This document shows positions 32,712 through 43,319 of a DNA stretch of 64,000 bases, piece by piece (position 1 is the first letter of the stretch; each line of letters begins with the position of its first letter). Both the position numbers and the translations under genes were made by a program. The notes beneath the pieces were generated by a model that was not told where the DNA came from, did not search any database, and saw only the letters and a list, made by a program, of their open reading frames with translations. This stretch comes from Allolobophora icterica (taxonomy: Eukaryota > Annelida > Clitellata > Crassiclitellata > Lumbricidae). The stretch covers positions 4,485,192 to 4,549,191 of the forward strand of contig OY744606.1 in the NCBI GenBank assembly GCA_963556255.1, in the 5' to 3' direction.

Positions 32712-32962
32712 CAAAGAAGAAGAAGAAGCCATTGGTATGAAGTGTGAGCAACTTCATTTTCTTAGCCTCGGCATATATGAGGATGGGTGGCCAGTCCTCT
32801 CTCTTGCCGTCTCATCTTCCCATCGACAGTGTACAGTCAGTGTACTTTTTATAGCTGAGTTGGCGAGGGGGCGCAGGTGGAGCAGAAATCTCGACATAAA
32901 TCTCTGCCCTGGTGGGGATATGAACCTCTAACCCCTCGCTAACCACTAGACTAGGGTGCACC
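32712..32962 (-). mobile_element. tRNA-derived SINE, family A, near full length
   Basis: Read on the minus strand: head with CTAGTCTAGTGGTTAGCGAG and GGGGTTAGAGGTTCATATCC, body with GAGGACTGGCCACCCATCC and CGAGGCTAAGAAAATGAAG. It ends in a CTTCTTCTTCTT tail at 32712-32728. Confidence 0.9.
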
Positions 32963-33249
32963 CAAACCTTCAAAATTTAGTCAACATAGGCCAAAATTCA
33001 CACTTGGCAAATCTGCCCAATACTTAAAAAATATTACTATTAGGAAAAAAAATTAAAAATAAACAAGAAATAGACCAACATTCACTGCAATTTGCTCCAC
33101 TGCCCCAACCCATAAAATTTCAATAGTACAACAGTGGTAAAATTAATTAAGAAAGAGACTGAAATTAAGACTGAGCACCAGGCCTCTAATCCTATAGGAT
33201 CATTGGCAACAGTAAACCCTAACAACCCTATTCATCTTAAGAAATAGGT

Positions 33250-33610
33250 CATAATAATCTTCTAATCTGTCTTTCTCTCTGTCTATCTTTCTCTGTTTGT
33301 CTGTATGTCTGTCTGTCTATCTTTCTCTGTATGTCTGTATGTCTGTCTATCTTTCTCTGTATGTCTGTCTGTCAATCTGTATATCTGTTTGTTGGTCTGT
33401 ACATGTATCTCTGTGTATGTGTCTCTGTCTCTCTATTAATCTATCTATCAGTCAGTCTGTCTGTCTGGCTGTCTGCTTATCAATGTGTCTGTCTGTCTAT
33501 CTGTCTCTGTATCAATCTATCTATCAGTCTGTCTGTCTGTTTCTCTCTCAATCTATCTCTTTGGCTGTCTGTCTGTCTGTTTATCAATCTGTCTGTCTGT
33601 CTGAATATTG
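33250..33610. repeat. Mixed (TCTG)n/(TCTA)n microsatellite
   Basis: 360 bases of interleaved TGTCTGTC, TATCTATC and TCTCTGTATG words. Serine/cysteine/leucine-rich open frames here are artefacts. Confidence 0.97.
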
Positions 33611-33829
33611 GAAATCTAAGTTTAAACAACAGTGGGCCTCTGATGACCGTAGTCTGTTAGTGTCATCACCATCACCTGTCACTAACACCCCTTACGTAAC
33701 TGAAAATCTGCCATTTTCCCGGATTTTGCATCTGATGTAACGAGCACCGGAGCTGGAGGACAGCAGGCTGACCTGTTGCTAGGCAACAATACATACAAAC
33801 TGACCAAAGCCAACTTAGACAGGACCACC

Positions 33830-34095
33830 AACACAGATGGACAGAAAAAGAGACAGACAGACGGATAAACGAAAAACAACTGAGACAAATTGGCATTCAG
33901 ATGAATCAACACAGCCACGGACAAACAAACATACACAGTGTTTACACACACAAGCAGACACGGGCAGACATATGGACACACACACACAGGGACATACACA
34001 CACATACAACAACAGAAACACACACAGACATATGAACAGACACACATACATACAGACAGACAGACAGATATGCAGACAGACAGACAAAAATAAAC
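33830..34095. repeat. ACAGAC/ACACAC microsatellite
   Basis: Interrupted GACAGACAG and ACACACA words, complementary in character to 33250-33610. Confidence 0.92.
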
Positions 34096-34099
34096 GGTG

Positions 34100-34980
34100 G
34101 GGGTAAATGGCAAGCAGTAAATCCAGTTGCGTAAGAACCTCTGCCGCCTCCTCGCTTCCACCCCTCACCCCAACCATCTGCAAACTCTTCCACCCAGACA
34201 AAGAAACCAACACCCCTCGCCTACGCCGGGCTGGCAAACTGACCACTGGTCACTCACATGATTGACCCCAATGGTCATTTATGAGTCTGGGTATGTAATT
34301 ACAGGCAGCAAGCCCAGATGGGTAAAATAAGGGTCAACGTGCACACTGACCCATTAATAAGAATGCCAACCAGAGGACTTCTCTAAACAAGAACAAATGA
34401 ACGTGAATCTCCTACACGCAACAGACGATCGGTCGCGCAACAGCGGCGTCCAGTTAGCCTTCCGTCCATCTACATTATACGAGAAGTTCATGGTAAAAAC
34501 GGATGTTATTTTAAACTCATTGACCGGTTAAACTCCCCTAATGTAACCAGATTATGTGGTGCTCAGGGTATAACAGTACTGACACCGCCACCCATCCACC
34601 AAACCATCCACCCTCTCTGACTGTCCAAAAATATATACATCCAATGCAGTTACCATCTTGGTGTAACCTATAAGCCAACATACTAAAACGAAATCTCAAC
34701 CTTAATGAACTTATTATTCAAAATAATAATTAGTTTTAATTTTTCGTAATTGTACTAAATAATAAACAAACCATGTGATTCCTAGGTAACCATCCTAGAT
34801 CGCCCTGGTGAGTTATTTACAGAGCGCTATACATATATGCATACATACATACATACATAGCCTTGAAATTAGAGTAAACCTTTGCAATTATGCTACACGA
34901 GAACTTGCGTGTATGTAGTTATGTGTGTATGTATGTACGTATGTATGTATGTACATATTTATGTATGTACACATGCATAT
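34100..34980. other. Unique sequence, no gene recognised
   Basis: Ends with ATACATACAT and TATGTATG patches at 34830-34975; no coding evidence. Confidence 0.4.
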
Positions 34981-34984
34981 AAGG

Positions 34985-35580
34985 GTAGTCTCCCGCACTC
35001 TGACGCAGGCGGCTGCTTCCACCCTTGTCCATGCGTTTGTGGTTTCCCGTCTGGACTGTTGTAGCGCCCCTTACGCTGGCCTCCCAGCTGTCCGCCTTGG
35101 GTGCTTGGACCGGGTTTTTGCGTGCAGCCGCACGTCTTATTGGTCGCATCCCCAGATTTGGTCAGGTTTCTCTTTATATGCTGGATGTTCTGCACTGGCT
35201 CCCTTTCCCGCTGCGGATCGCCTATAGGGTCTCTGCACTGGTTAAGCGTTGTCTAGAGGGACTTGCTCCCCCATACCTGCGGGAGTTGTGTCGCTCTACC
35301 TCGGGGGTCTTGCGGCGATCTGCTCTTCGCTCGGCTGACCAGGCCGAGCTATTGGTCCCCCGCACGCGGACAGCCATTATGCAGCGCCGTTCTTTTTCGG
35401 TCGCTGGTCCCGCAACCTGGAATGGCCTTCCTGTTGCACTTCGCCTGGTCCCTATAACTCACTCTACCTTGTTTCTTGCAAACTTGAAAACTACTCTCTT
35501 TAGCCGTGGTTGGACTAGGAGCGCTCCTGAGTAGATAACCTTGTGGGGCGCTATATAAAAGCTCCTTAATAATAATAATA
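34985..35580 (+). mobile_element. LINE remnant: reverse-transcriptase C-terminal 170 residues and 3' terminus
   Basis: The longest and youngest-looking LINE tail in the window. In frame it reads LHWLPFPLRIAYRVSALVKR, LEGLAPPYLRELCR, ELLVPRTRT, RRSFSVAGPATWNGLP and ends SRGWTRSAPE plus stop. It is followed by GGGGCGCTATATAAAAGC and a TAA array. The LHWLP..RI.Y and LAP.YL motifs are the classical tail of CR1/L2-like elements. The 5' part (finger and palm of the polymerase, endonuclease) is missing. Confidence 0.92.
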
Positions 35581-35639
35581 ATAATAATATATGTACATAT
35601 GTATACATGCATGAATGCACATATGAATATATGTAATGC

Positions 35640-35785
35640 CAATAGCACGAGTTAGAGCCTCCACGGAGATGGTTACTGCATAGGAACCTTGAGCAAGTCC
35701 TTGACTCACAACTGCTGAGCACCATCAACTGATGCTTGGTCATCATATAGTGGAGCTTAATAAATGATGATGATAATAATGATGA
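35640..35785 (+). mobile_element. tRNA-derived SINE, family B, 5'-truncated
   Basis: AGATGGTTACTGCATAGGAA, CTTGAGCAAGTC, CTGCTGAGCACCATCAACTG and CTTAATAAATGATGA match 31070-31172. It lacks the tRNA-like head and ends in a GATGAT array. Confidence 0.8.
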
Positions 35786-36044
35786 TGATGATGACGACGA
35801 CGACGGCTTTAATAATAATAAAATTAGGCAAATGAGTCCGTACCCCAATATTCTGTGATGTTTGCAGTGGGGGTCAAGCCATCTTCAACTGCAGTCCTTT
35901 GGGGCCTAAAGTTACACTTTGAGTCGAGATCAGCTCAAATATCGTCTATTGCGACAAATTTCTTGATACAATGCATGAGAATCAAACAACACAGATCACA
36001 TATAATATTTTTCAACCCATACTGGCCTAGTCATCCTGGTGTTA

Positions 36045-36660
36045 TGTAATCTTCTTCTTCAAGTTCTCTGCCCTCGGGCAGAGACAGACGTCCAAAAGTG
36101 CCACCCCTCTCGATGCTTTCTGTTTCAATTTACTTTATCCATTCCATTCTCCGCCATCCAGCCCAGAAGCATCCGTCTAGTTTATCATCTTGTCAGGCCC
36201 GCATTAAAGGGGGTGGGGGTGCCAAGGCTGCTGCAGCACCCGGACCCCCAGTTTTGAGGGGCCCGCATTTTCGGAAGTACATTAAATTTTGTATTGTACT
36301 TGTAATTGGGCCCCGCGCTGATGGCTATATAGGTAATCACCGCACCCGGGCCCGCACTAGTCTTAATGCGGCCCTGCATCTTGCTCTCTATCTACCCATT
36401 CTTTCCTCCATGATAGTTCGCAGTAGGGAATACCCTCCCAGTATGTGACAAAACCACTTCGTTGGTATTTCTTTCTTAGTAGCCATGAGAGAAATTTCCT
36501 CTTCCACCTTACGCAGGCCTCTTCATTTGTTTTATGCTCAATCCAACTAACCTTTTCCATCCACCACCAGACCCACATTTCCAAAGCCTCCAGCCTTCTG
36601 GTATCTTCTTTTCTGATGTTCCATGTCACTGATCCGTACAACACCACACTCCACGTAATT
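36045..36660 (-). mobile_element. Second type of LINE remnant, interrupted by a hAT-type element
   Basis: On the minus strand the frame reads VLYGSVTWNIRKEDTRRLEA, LEMWVWWWMEKVSWIEHKTN and a Lys/Arg-rich segment. This is the YGSETWTL..RLEAFEMWC..RM..ISW.D..TNEE signature of another LINE reverse-transcriptase C-terminus. The remaining part continues beyond the insert at 36194-36376. Confidence 0.85.
36194..36376. mobile_element. Non-autonomous hAT-type element, 183 bp, nested in a LINE
   Basis: Inverted ends CAGGCCCGCATTAA / TTAATGCGGCCCTG (one mismatch) with 8-bp flanks CATCTTGT (36186-36193) and CATCTTGC (36377-36384), 7 of 8 identical. The host LINE sequence continues on both sides. Confidence 0.88.
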
Positions 36661-36664
36661 TCTA

Positions 36665-36885
36665 ACCATTTCTAACCATTTTTTAACATTAATAACCATT
36701 CATAATCATTTGTAAACTCTCAGTCCTCTTCCCATAAACTCCTATTCAGTGTAGGTTTGAAGTAATCAATGTAATCACGCACTTACTAGCACCTTAATAA
36801 TTATATGTCAAACTGCCTGGACATATATCTGAAAGAAACATAACATAATTAATTTCGCAATGTAAAGTGATCAAATGTGATCATT
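36665..36885. other. Unique sequence, nothing recognised
   Basis: AACCATT words recur near 36660-36710; no other feature. Confidence 0.3.
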
Positions 36886-36889
36886 GGGA

Positions 36890-37215
36890 ATATTCTTAGG
36901 TTCGACTCTTCGGAAATAAAGATGATGAAGATGTTGATGCTGCAGCTGATAACGAAGATGATAGTAACCAAAATGAAGGTATGTACGATGATAATGAATC
37001 AAACACTGATCGTGGCGTAAATATGTTGATGATGACTAAGATGATGGTGATCATCATCATAATGACTTTATTAATGAACGATGATTATGGCAATGACGAT
37101 GATGACAATGGATGATAGAGATGATATGATAATTACAGAGATTATATGATGATGATGGTGATGACTGTATTGATGGCAATGATGATGATGACGACGATGA
37201 TGATAATATGGTATT
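36890..37215. repeat. GAT-rich trinucleotide region
   Basis: Interrupted GATGATGA/ATGACGATG over more than 300 bases. Confidence 0.9.
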
Positions 37216-37299
37216 ACTGCACTTCTTATTTCATTATCATTTGTTATCAACAACTTGAAATTCTGGTATAAGCTGTTGAAAAAATGAATCAAGCCTACA

Positions 37300-37610
37300 T
37301 GTATTTATGCATGTATCTATATGCTTATGTAGGTATATAATACTATATATGACAGACATGTATTTATGTATGCATGTATGTATATGCTAATGTATGTATA
37401 TATGAAAGTATGTACCGTACATATGTAAGTATGCATGTATATATGTACATATGTATTTATGTAAGTTTTATGTTTGCATGCATATATGTGTGTATGCATG
37501 TATGTATGTCTTTAGGTATGTATGCATTTATATATCTACATACATGTATGTACATGTGTACATATGTAAGTATGCATGTATGTATGTATATGTATGCATG
37601 TAATATTGTA
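37300..37610. repeat. TATG tetranucleotide-rich region
   Basis: GTATGTATG, TATGCATG and GTACATATG words dominate; no coding frame. Confidence 0.92.
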
Positions 37611-37709
37611 ACACCTATTAGGATCTTCACAAAGGTGCTAAGCAAGGCTTATAGGCCACCTAACAGATCTAGAATAGCGACAGAAATTGCCAACAGCTAA
37701 TATCACTAT

Positions 37710-37731
37710 AATTATTTTATTATTATTAGTT

Positions 37732-37774
<43 letters not shown>

Positions 37775-37825
37775 CATGTTATTATTATTATTAATATTAT
37801 TATTATTATTTTATTTTTATTATTA
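37710..37825. repeat. (TTA)n microsatellite
   Basis: About 100 bases of TTA with few interruptions. Confidence 0.97.
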
Positions 37826-37894
37826 TATCGTTCAGAGGTGACGGTAGAAATGACGCATTGATAATATGCTTCGGCGTGAAAATTCCGGCACAGT

Positions 37895-37975
37895 ATCAAA
37901 TGCTGTAGTCGGGAGCGCCTCTGAGTAGTAGTTGACTTCTAGAGGCGCTATAAAAATATCCGGAATAAATAAATC
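37895..37975 (+). mobile_element. LINE 3' tail
   Basis: GGGAGCGCCTCTGAGTAGTA and AGAGGCGCTATAAAAATATC with an AATAAATAAAT end, as after the LINE at 35 kb (GGAGCGCTCCTGAGTAGATA). Confidence 0.65.
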
Positions 37976-38044
37976 GTTTACTGACCTGGAAAATTTTATA
38001 TTCTTTATCATTTCAAACCGACAGACGCAGTAAGATTACATTGA

Positions 38045-38192
38045 AACATGAAAGTACAATCAATATCTTAATTAAACACACGGTTTGGCAGCCATGCAAG
38101 GCGCCGCCCTAGGGGGTTACGGGAGTCGATCCGCGTACCTTATGCTCTCCTGGCCATGAGTGTTACCACTACTCTATGCCCCTCCATTCAAC
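38045..38192 (-). mobile_element. tRNA-derived SINE, family C, partial
   Basis: Read on the minus strand: GGGGCATAGAGTAGTGGTAA, CATGGCCAGGAGAGCATAAG, a B-box-like GCGGATCGACTCCCG, and GGCGCCTTGCATGGCTGCC. It aligns with 10215-10385. Confidence 0.8.
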
Positions 38193-38479
38193 ATGCGAAC
38201 ATCGCATACCAAAGGTCGCCATTAAAATTCACGGAATGTTGGGAATTCAAACGAGTGACTAACGCGAAAATTATGATGACAATGATGACAACGACGAATC
38301 GACGATGATTACTAAACCGCAATAGCAAAATAATCGTAGTATTCCATGAGAAAACAGGTTTAAAGACGCACAAGTCATACCTGATACTGAGCCAACGGAA
38401 GTGAGGCGCAAATGTTATGATCGATTAACTTTTTCGAACATTTCAATGAAGTTCTGATTTAGTAGCAATGAGCGAATAG

Positions 38480-39660
38480 CACAGGTTGCTATAGCAGTGT
38501 GTCTAAACCGCATTCTCGGCCACTTTCACCAACGTTGTGCATTAGACACTGGTCAGTATCAGCTACGTCGGATCTGCACCCAATCGACCCAAGTGGTCAG
38601 CTAATGACCACGCACGCAGCATCTACCCCACCGGCTGCAGCAGCCAGGAGTTAACTTCAATCCCAGTACCCCTCGGACGGCTAGCCTCACACCCCTCAGC
38701 TGGACACTCATGATGGACGAGTCTGCGATCTACTACCGCTGGTCTTTAGTACTCCGAAGCCCGCAAGGGGTGACGGACTTCGGATGAGCGCGTCTCTGAG
38801 CATCACGGTCAGATAGACAAGGGCACCTCGTGTTATACGCCATAACTCTAATAATCAAATCAAGCGGCTCAAATAGCAAAAAATTACAGTACTTCATTTG
38901 GTCACTATTAGTCCTAAACGTTCATTGCACCTATTGTAACCAAATGTTACCACACCGCGTGCAGCATATTTGTTCACCGTGGTTATTAATATATTACGAG
39001 GAGTCATCGAGTGCAGGCGAGTAATTAATCCGCGCACAGAACTTGCTTTACGAAAAAATTTTATAGCGCCATGCCTTTGACTAAGTCGAGTTTAATGTTC
39101 GCCGGGCAAACAGACGGGGCGTCGCCGGGATCGCGTGAAAAACGCTGTAAAAATCGTCCGCAGAATGGAAGATAAGAAAGCGAACGGTCCCTCCGGCGAG
39201 ACGCATTTTGCGTCCATTTTGGATTTGCACGCATTCTGTAAACAAGAGATCATGCAGGGAATTCATCCGTCTTACACAACCCTTACGCCGGCGATTAAAT
39301 CCATCCAAGTCAGTTAGTGGCTCGAATTATATCGCGCCAGCTTTCTGATGCGGATTATTATGCGCGACAAGACCGTATTGAAATTCCGCGCGGTGTTTGA
39401 AATTGATACGCGCGTATGATGATACGCGTTTATCGTCCGCTGATCTGATAATAAAACTTGTTACTTCGAATAAGGGTCAACTTTGATAGAATTTATTGAT
39501 ATATTAATAACGCCCTTGGCAATAAAGATTCATGTATTTTGAATAGCTGCGGTTGAATGGAATGTGGACGGAAATTTATATAATAACGCGGTTAGAACAG
39601 TACTCGTAATCAGTTCCGGAGGATGGACAGCATGAATATTAATCGGGCGGTGATTTTGCG
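38480..39660. promoter_or_regulatory. CpG-rich, repeat-free block; candidate regulatory element
   Basis: This stretch, especially 39010-39470, has dense CpG (roughly 40 CpGs in 420 bp by eye), unlike the CpG-poor DNA around it. It holds no microsatellite or recognisable mobile element. It has no convincing coding frame: the frames on both strands are short and of equal quality. It contains homeodomain-type ATTAAT and GATTA cores and GATA sites. Such islands in a gene desert next to a developmental regulator are commonly enhancers or promoters. Function is inferred. Confidence 0.35.
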
Positions 39661-39939
39661 ATTAAAAACTGGCAATGCTCTTCGATTTTAATTAGAATAA
39701 GTGTCAGGATATGTCCAACCTACCGTTTTCTGAAGATAAAATGTTTGTATTAAAGATTACCTAATCCTGTTAGTTAAACTTCCGTTATATTATTGATTCG
39801 ACCCACGGGCGCCCTCTAGCCTACAGGTTTCACATATAAATCGCAATCTCGAGATTTCTACATCACCCAAAGAAAACCAAGTCGCGGGAACTAGCTTCTT
39901 CACACGGAGTATGGATCCCGTGGCATGCTGCAGGGCTTC

Positions 39940-40330
39940 TTAAAAAATTGACTCCATCCTGGTCAGTGTTTAGTTGTTCGAGGTTGGAGTTCAACCCCCA
40001 GCACCTCTTCTTCCCCCCTCAGATATATAGGTAGGGCCTAACTGAAAAGATATTCGAGGGTTAGAAAATCTCACGAGTCGTCAGTGGTTTCGTGGGTATA
40101 CCATAATAATAATTAACAACGTTAAATTTTGAACTGCGTTCGGTTACTTTGATAGGTCGACATCTAAAATTTGCCTAGCTCTTTTTTGACAGCTAAACGC
40201 TGATCCTGCATGGTGAGCAACCGAGCAGCAGTGTGGGAATTGTAGAAAAAAGACTGGGGGGGGACATTTTATCCGTATTTTGCAAACTGATGTCAACGAA
40301 ATTTGAAAGCAGCTGATTTCAACGCTAGCA
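39940..40330 (+). repeat. Dispersed repeat family E, copy 1
   Basis: Blocks TTTAGTTGTTCGAGG, GTTCAACCCCCA, CTCTTCTTCCCCCCTCAG, a CATAATAATAATTAACAACGT segment and CTCTTTTTTGACAGCTAAA occur in the same order at 46715-47010. Ends not defined. Confidence 0.7.
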
Positions 40331-40339
40331 GTTTTGCAA

Positions 40340-40820
40340 GTCATACTCGAATCAAAATCAATTTCTTTGTTGAGAAAATTCAGAAATGCATACATGTTAC
40401 ACTGGAAATTTCTTCTCTTTGTCAGAAACTCGGCGTCAAATAATGCTAAATCACACTAGCACAACTGAGGGGGTTGGAAACGACCCCCTCCGGGGTCTGC
40501 AATGAAGACTTAACTTGGGGTCCTAAGAAAGACGGGGTTCAACCCCCAATCCTCGACAATTCCCACCCTGCTGAGCAGGCCCTAACGGAATTTCAGCAAT
40601 GGCCCGTCATTAATAGCGTAGGCCCTACTGAAAGGTTAGGCCTAACTGAACTACCACAAGAATTCCCATGCTTGAATAACAAATTGTGGTCAAACGAATG
40701 GGTCCAGTCGATTGCAAAGAAAAAGGCAAGAATCTGTTACGCACTATTGATTTATAAATTCTTACCTTAATCAACAAGCTATAGGCCTAGCGCCAATACC
40801 AAAATGCTCCAGCTAGCAGG
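40340..40820. other. Unique sequence, no gene recognised
   Basis: An open plus-strand frame at 40474-40770 has no recognisable motif and overlaps repeat-like AGGCCCTA words; not called as a gene. Confidence 0.35.
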
Positions 40821-40824
40821 CATC

Positions 40825-40915
40825 CATAGACGTAATTTGTGGGGTACCCGTACCCCTCACTTTTTGGACTGGGGGTACCGTACCCCCCACGTTTTGACAA
40901 TGCCAATAAATATTT
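40825..40915 (+). repeat. One copy of an inverted pair of GTACCCGTACCCC repeats
   Basis: AATTTGTGGGGTACCCGTAC, ACTTTTTGGACTGGGGGTAC and ACAATGCCA appear here. They recur in reverse complement at 44133-44215, about 3.3 kb away. Confidence 0.8.
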
Positions 40916-41164
40916 TATTGTTCCTTGATGATCCGGGGCACGAGCTCCCAATAATTGAGGAGGGGCATCCCCCAAATCGAAAGAATTTCTTGAAATTTTA
41001 CAATATTATGTTTCAATATACACAAACTTCTTCAAAAACAGAGACAAAGAACTGAAATATGATCAGAAATTCATAACAAAAATGTATTTATGTCTTCAAT
41101 ATGAAACAAATTTACATGTAAGCAAATCGCACCCATTTCATAGGTATCACGTAACACCGGAAAT

Positions 41165-41458
41165 GGTAGTGGCGGAGTTGATGGTTAAGATTGGGGAGGG
41201 GATGAATGGCAACACTCTGACCTGAAAAGCATTAGATCTTGAAAAGTCGCGGTTCGATACCCTTACGCCCTTCTAGGTCGACTCGGCCTTCCACTCCCTA
41301 GGGGGCAGCAGTTAAATGAGCGGGCGCCTTACAGACTGCCAAGACGTGTGGATCTTGATAATTGTAGCCTACTGTCATGTTTAAATTGTTTCAATGTAAC
41401 TTAAGTTACTGTGGTTTGTCAGTGAGTTGTCAATAAACACGAATTTTATATATATTAA
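41165..41458 (+). mobile_element. tRNA-derived SINE, family C
   Basis: GGATGAATGGCAACACTCTG, a B box GTCGCGGTTCGATACCC, GTCGACTCGGCCTTCCACTC, GGGCGCCTTACAGACTGCC. The tail is GTCAATAAACACGAAT followed by TATATAT. Confidence 0.85.
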
Positions 41459-41593
41459 TGCCAAGGGCCTGCAGTGTACAGGAATGGAAAGTCGTTAAAA
41501 TAATTGTATAGGCCTAGGGCTTGCGCCGTGCAGTGCTCCAACTCGTCACACGACGTTATTTTATGCCAGTTAGTCCTGTGTAATATTGACTCT

Positions 41594-41885
41594 CAGGGGC
41601 GCCCGCAGGCGGACGCACTGGACGCACGTGCGTCCACCCACCAAATCAAATCCACGCAAGGACTAAGTATCGCATCGATATTTTTGGTAAACGACAATAC
41701 AGCATGTTAAAGCACTAGATGTTATCTAAATTGAATTTTTTTTTCAATAAGTCACTCTGAGTCATTTTCAGTGTATGACTACGAACGGCGGACAGAGGAC
41801 GGGTAGGATGGGAGGGAACGGGAGGAGTGTGCGTCCAATTTTTTTAGGTGTGCGTCCAATTTTTTAAAGCCTGCGGGCGCCCCTG
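41594..41885. mobile_element. Non-autonomous hAT-type element, 292 bp
   Basis: Perfect 17-bp inverted ends CAGGGGCGCCCGCAGGC / GCCTGCGGGCGCCCCTG with identical 8-mers TTGACTCT on both sides (41586-41593 and 41886-41893). Subterminal GTGCGTCCA motifs occur several times inside. Confidence 0.97.
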
Positions 41886-41999
41886 TTGACTCTTGTCCTG
41901 AACCATAATTATTCGTCTAGTTTTCTTCACGGATAGTCCCAAAGATTTTTAGAAGGAAGTCAGGAACACTTATTAACTTTTTCGACAGGCATTGCATTG

Positions 42000-42415
42000 T
42001 ATTGTATTGTATTTGGATATTTATAAAGCGCTTCTAGCGGGAGGGCCATTCAGAAGCGCTCCCAGTGCGAGAGACCCCGAGAGAAAAAGCAAGTTTTAAG
42101 AAACTTAAAAGAGGAAGAGACGTTACCTGAGAGAATAGAAGAACGAACGTACGGAGGAAGCTCATTCCAAAGAGCAGGGCCAATGGAGGCAAAAGACCTA
42201 GATTGAGCCAGAGAAGTTCTGACACGGGGAACGAGGAGGTCCAAGCGGTCAGATGACCGAAGAGGACGAAGAGAAGCAGCAGAGTGAGGGCGATGAATTA
42301 AGTCACATAAATATTTTGGAGCGAAACCAAGTTGAGCCTTACACACAAGAATGAGGACCTTAAATTGGATGCGGGCAGAAAGCGGGAGCCAGTGGAGTTC
42401 TTCTGTCATAAAGGT
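42000..42415 (-). mobile_element. LINE remnant: reverse-transcriptase C-terminal tail and 3' terminus
   Basis: The minus-strand frame gives LHWLPLSARIQFKVLILVCK, LGFAPKYLCDLI, LDLLVPRVRTSLAQSRSFAS, GPALWNELPPYVRSS and SRGLSHWERF. It is then followed by AGCGCTTCTGAATGG and GCGCTTTATAAATATCC. It is close to the plus-strand copy at 24840-25175. Confidence 0.93.
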
Positions 42416-42419
42416 GGTG

Positions 42420-42785
42420 ATATGCTATTGTAATATTATAATTATAATATTGTAAATGAAGGCATATTATGTATGTATGATTCTCTTTGAAACCGCAATG
42501 CATGATAATTATGTCATACAGAGAACGCGATACATCCTGTCCGCCAGAGGCGTTGCGGTGCTTAGGCACTCCAACTAGTCCTTGCTTAATATAATACATT
42601 AATATAAGATTGGTTCACTGTAAAGCTTTAACGACTGTCCATTAAGGAAACGTGAAACTTGGTGCATATGGTTATTTCAGTACAGTCCCTGTCTTAGACA
42701 TCAACCTTAGTCAGACAGCAGCCTGTACTCCGTGATATTACCCCACCCTATAGCACAGTTAGCCCTGCAAGATCAACAGGGTACG
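42420..42785. other. Unique sequence, nothing recognised
   Basis: No coding or element signature. Confidence 0.3.
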
Positions 42786-42789
42786 TGGT

Positions 42790-42935
42790 TGGTTAGTTGC
42801 TGTTTAACGACGCCGTGTCATAACAGAGGAGATTAGCGTCGCCCTCTTCTCTTATTCAGGCTTGGGACTGGCACTACCAAAGTTAACGCCCATGCCAGTG
42901 GCACTGGCATGTGCGTAACTTTGGTCTAAAAAGTG
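42790..42935. repeat. Dispersed repeat copy (AGGCTTGGGACTGGCAC family)
   Basis: TGGTTAGTTGCTGTTTAACG, CGTCGCCCTCTTCTC and AGGCTTGGGACTGGCACTAC, as at 2785-2905. It is followed by AAAGTTAACGCCCATGCCA and its imperfect inverse TGGCATGTGCGTAACTTTG, a hairpin of about 19 bp. Confidence 0.7.
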
Positions 42936-43172
42936 CGGGGTACCCATTTCCTCTCCACTTTCGCTTTTCGCATGGAGACAGTTTTGAACATATTACCCTG
43001 CCAGTATTCTCATTAATTTTTGTGTCAATAAAAACAAGTCATCTTTTTAATTGCAGTATTAGTTTAATAGGGCCTAAGGCTACATCATGATTTTTTTTGC
43101 GTTTCTTAACAACTCAGGAACACTCTAAAATTAATATTTACTCATTTATATCGAGTTGTCATGAGTCATGAC

Positions 43173-43307
43173 CACTGGCGTTAACTTGTCCAAAATATTG
43201 GGTGGTGGTGGTTTGGTTATTCATTCTATACTTGTTGCATTGGGTGTACAGTCCATCTCAATTATTGGGGGGACGTGCCCCGGCTACCCCCAGAGTCTAC
43301 GCCTATG
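43173..43307. mobile_element. Short non-autonomous hAT-type element, 135 bp
   Basis: Ends CACTGGCGTTAACT and AGTCTACGCCTATG are inverted with 10 of 14 matches. Identical palindromic 8-mers GTCATGAC flank them (43165-43172, 43308-43315). The right end resembles that of the 1463-bp element at 21429. Confidence 0.8.
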
Positions 43308-43319
43308 GTCATGACAATG

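Noticed and set aside
36363..36647. Possible host gene encoding a Trp-rich protein
   Set aside because: The YGS.TW..RLEA.EMW..TNEE pattern is a LINE reverse-transcriptase C-terminus, not a host protein.
39081..39317. Open frames of 60-75 codons on both strands in the CpG-rich block
   Set aside because: Both strands are open over the same bases, which is expected of CpG-rich DNA. Neither has recognisable motifs or convincing splice context.
40474..40770. 98-codon plus-strand open frame
   Set aside because: No recognisable motif, no splice or promoter context, and AGGCCCTA words within it recur as repeat-like sequence nearby.
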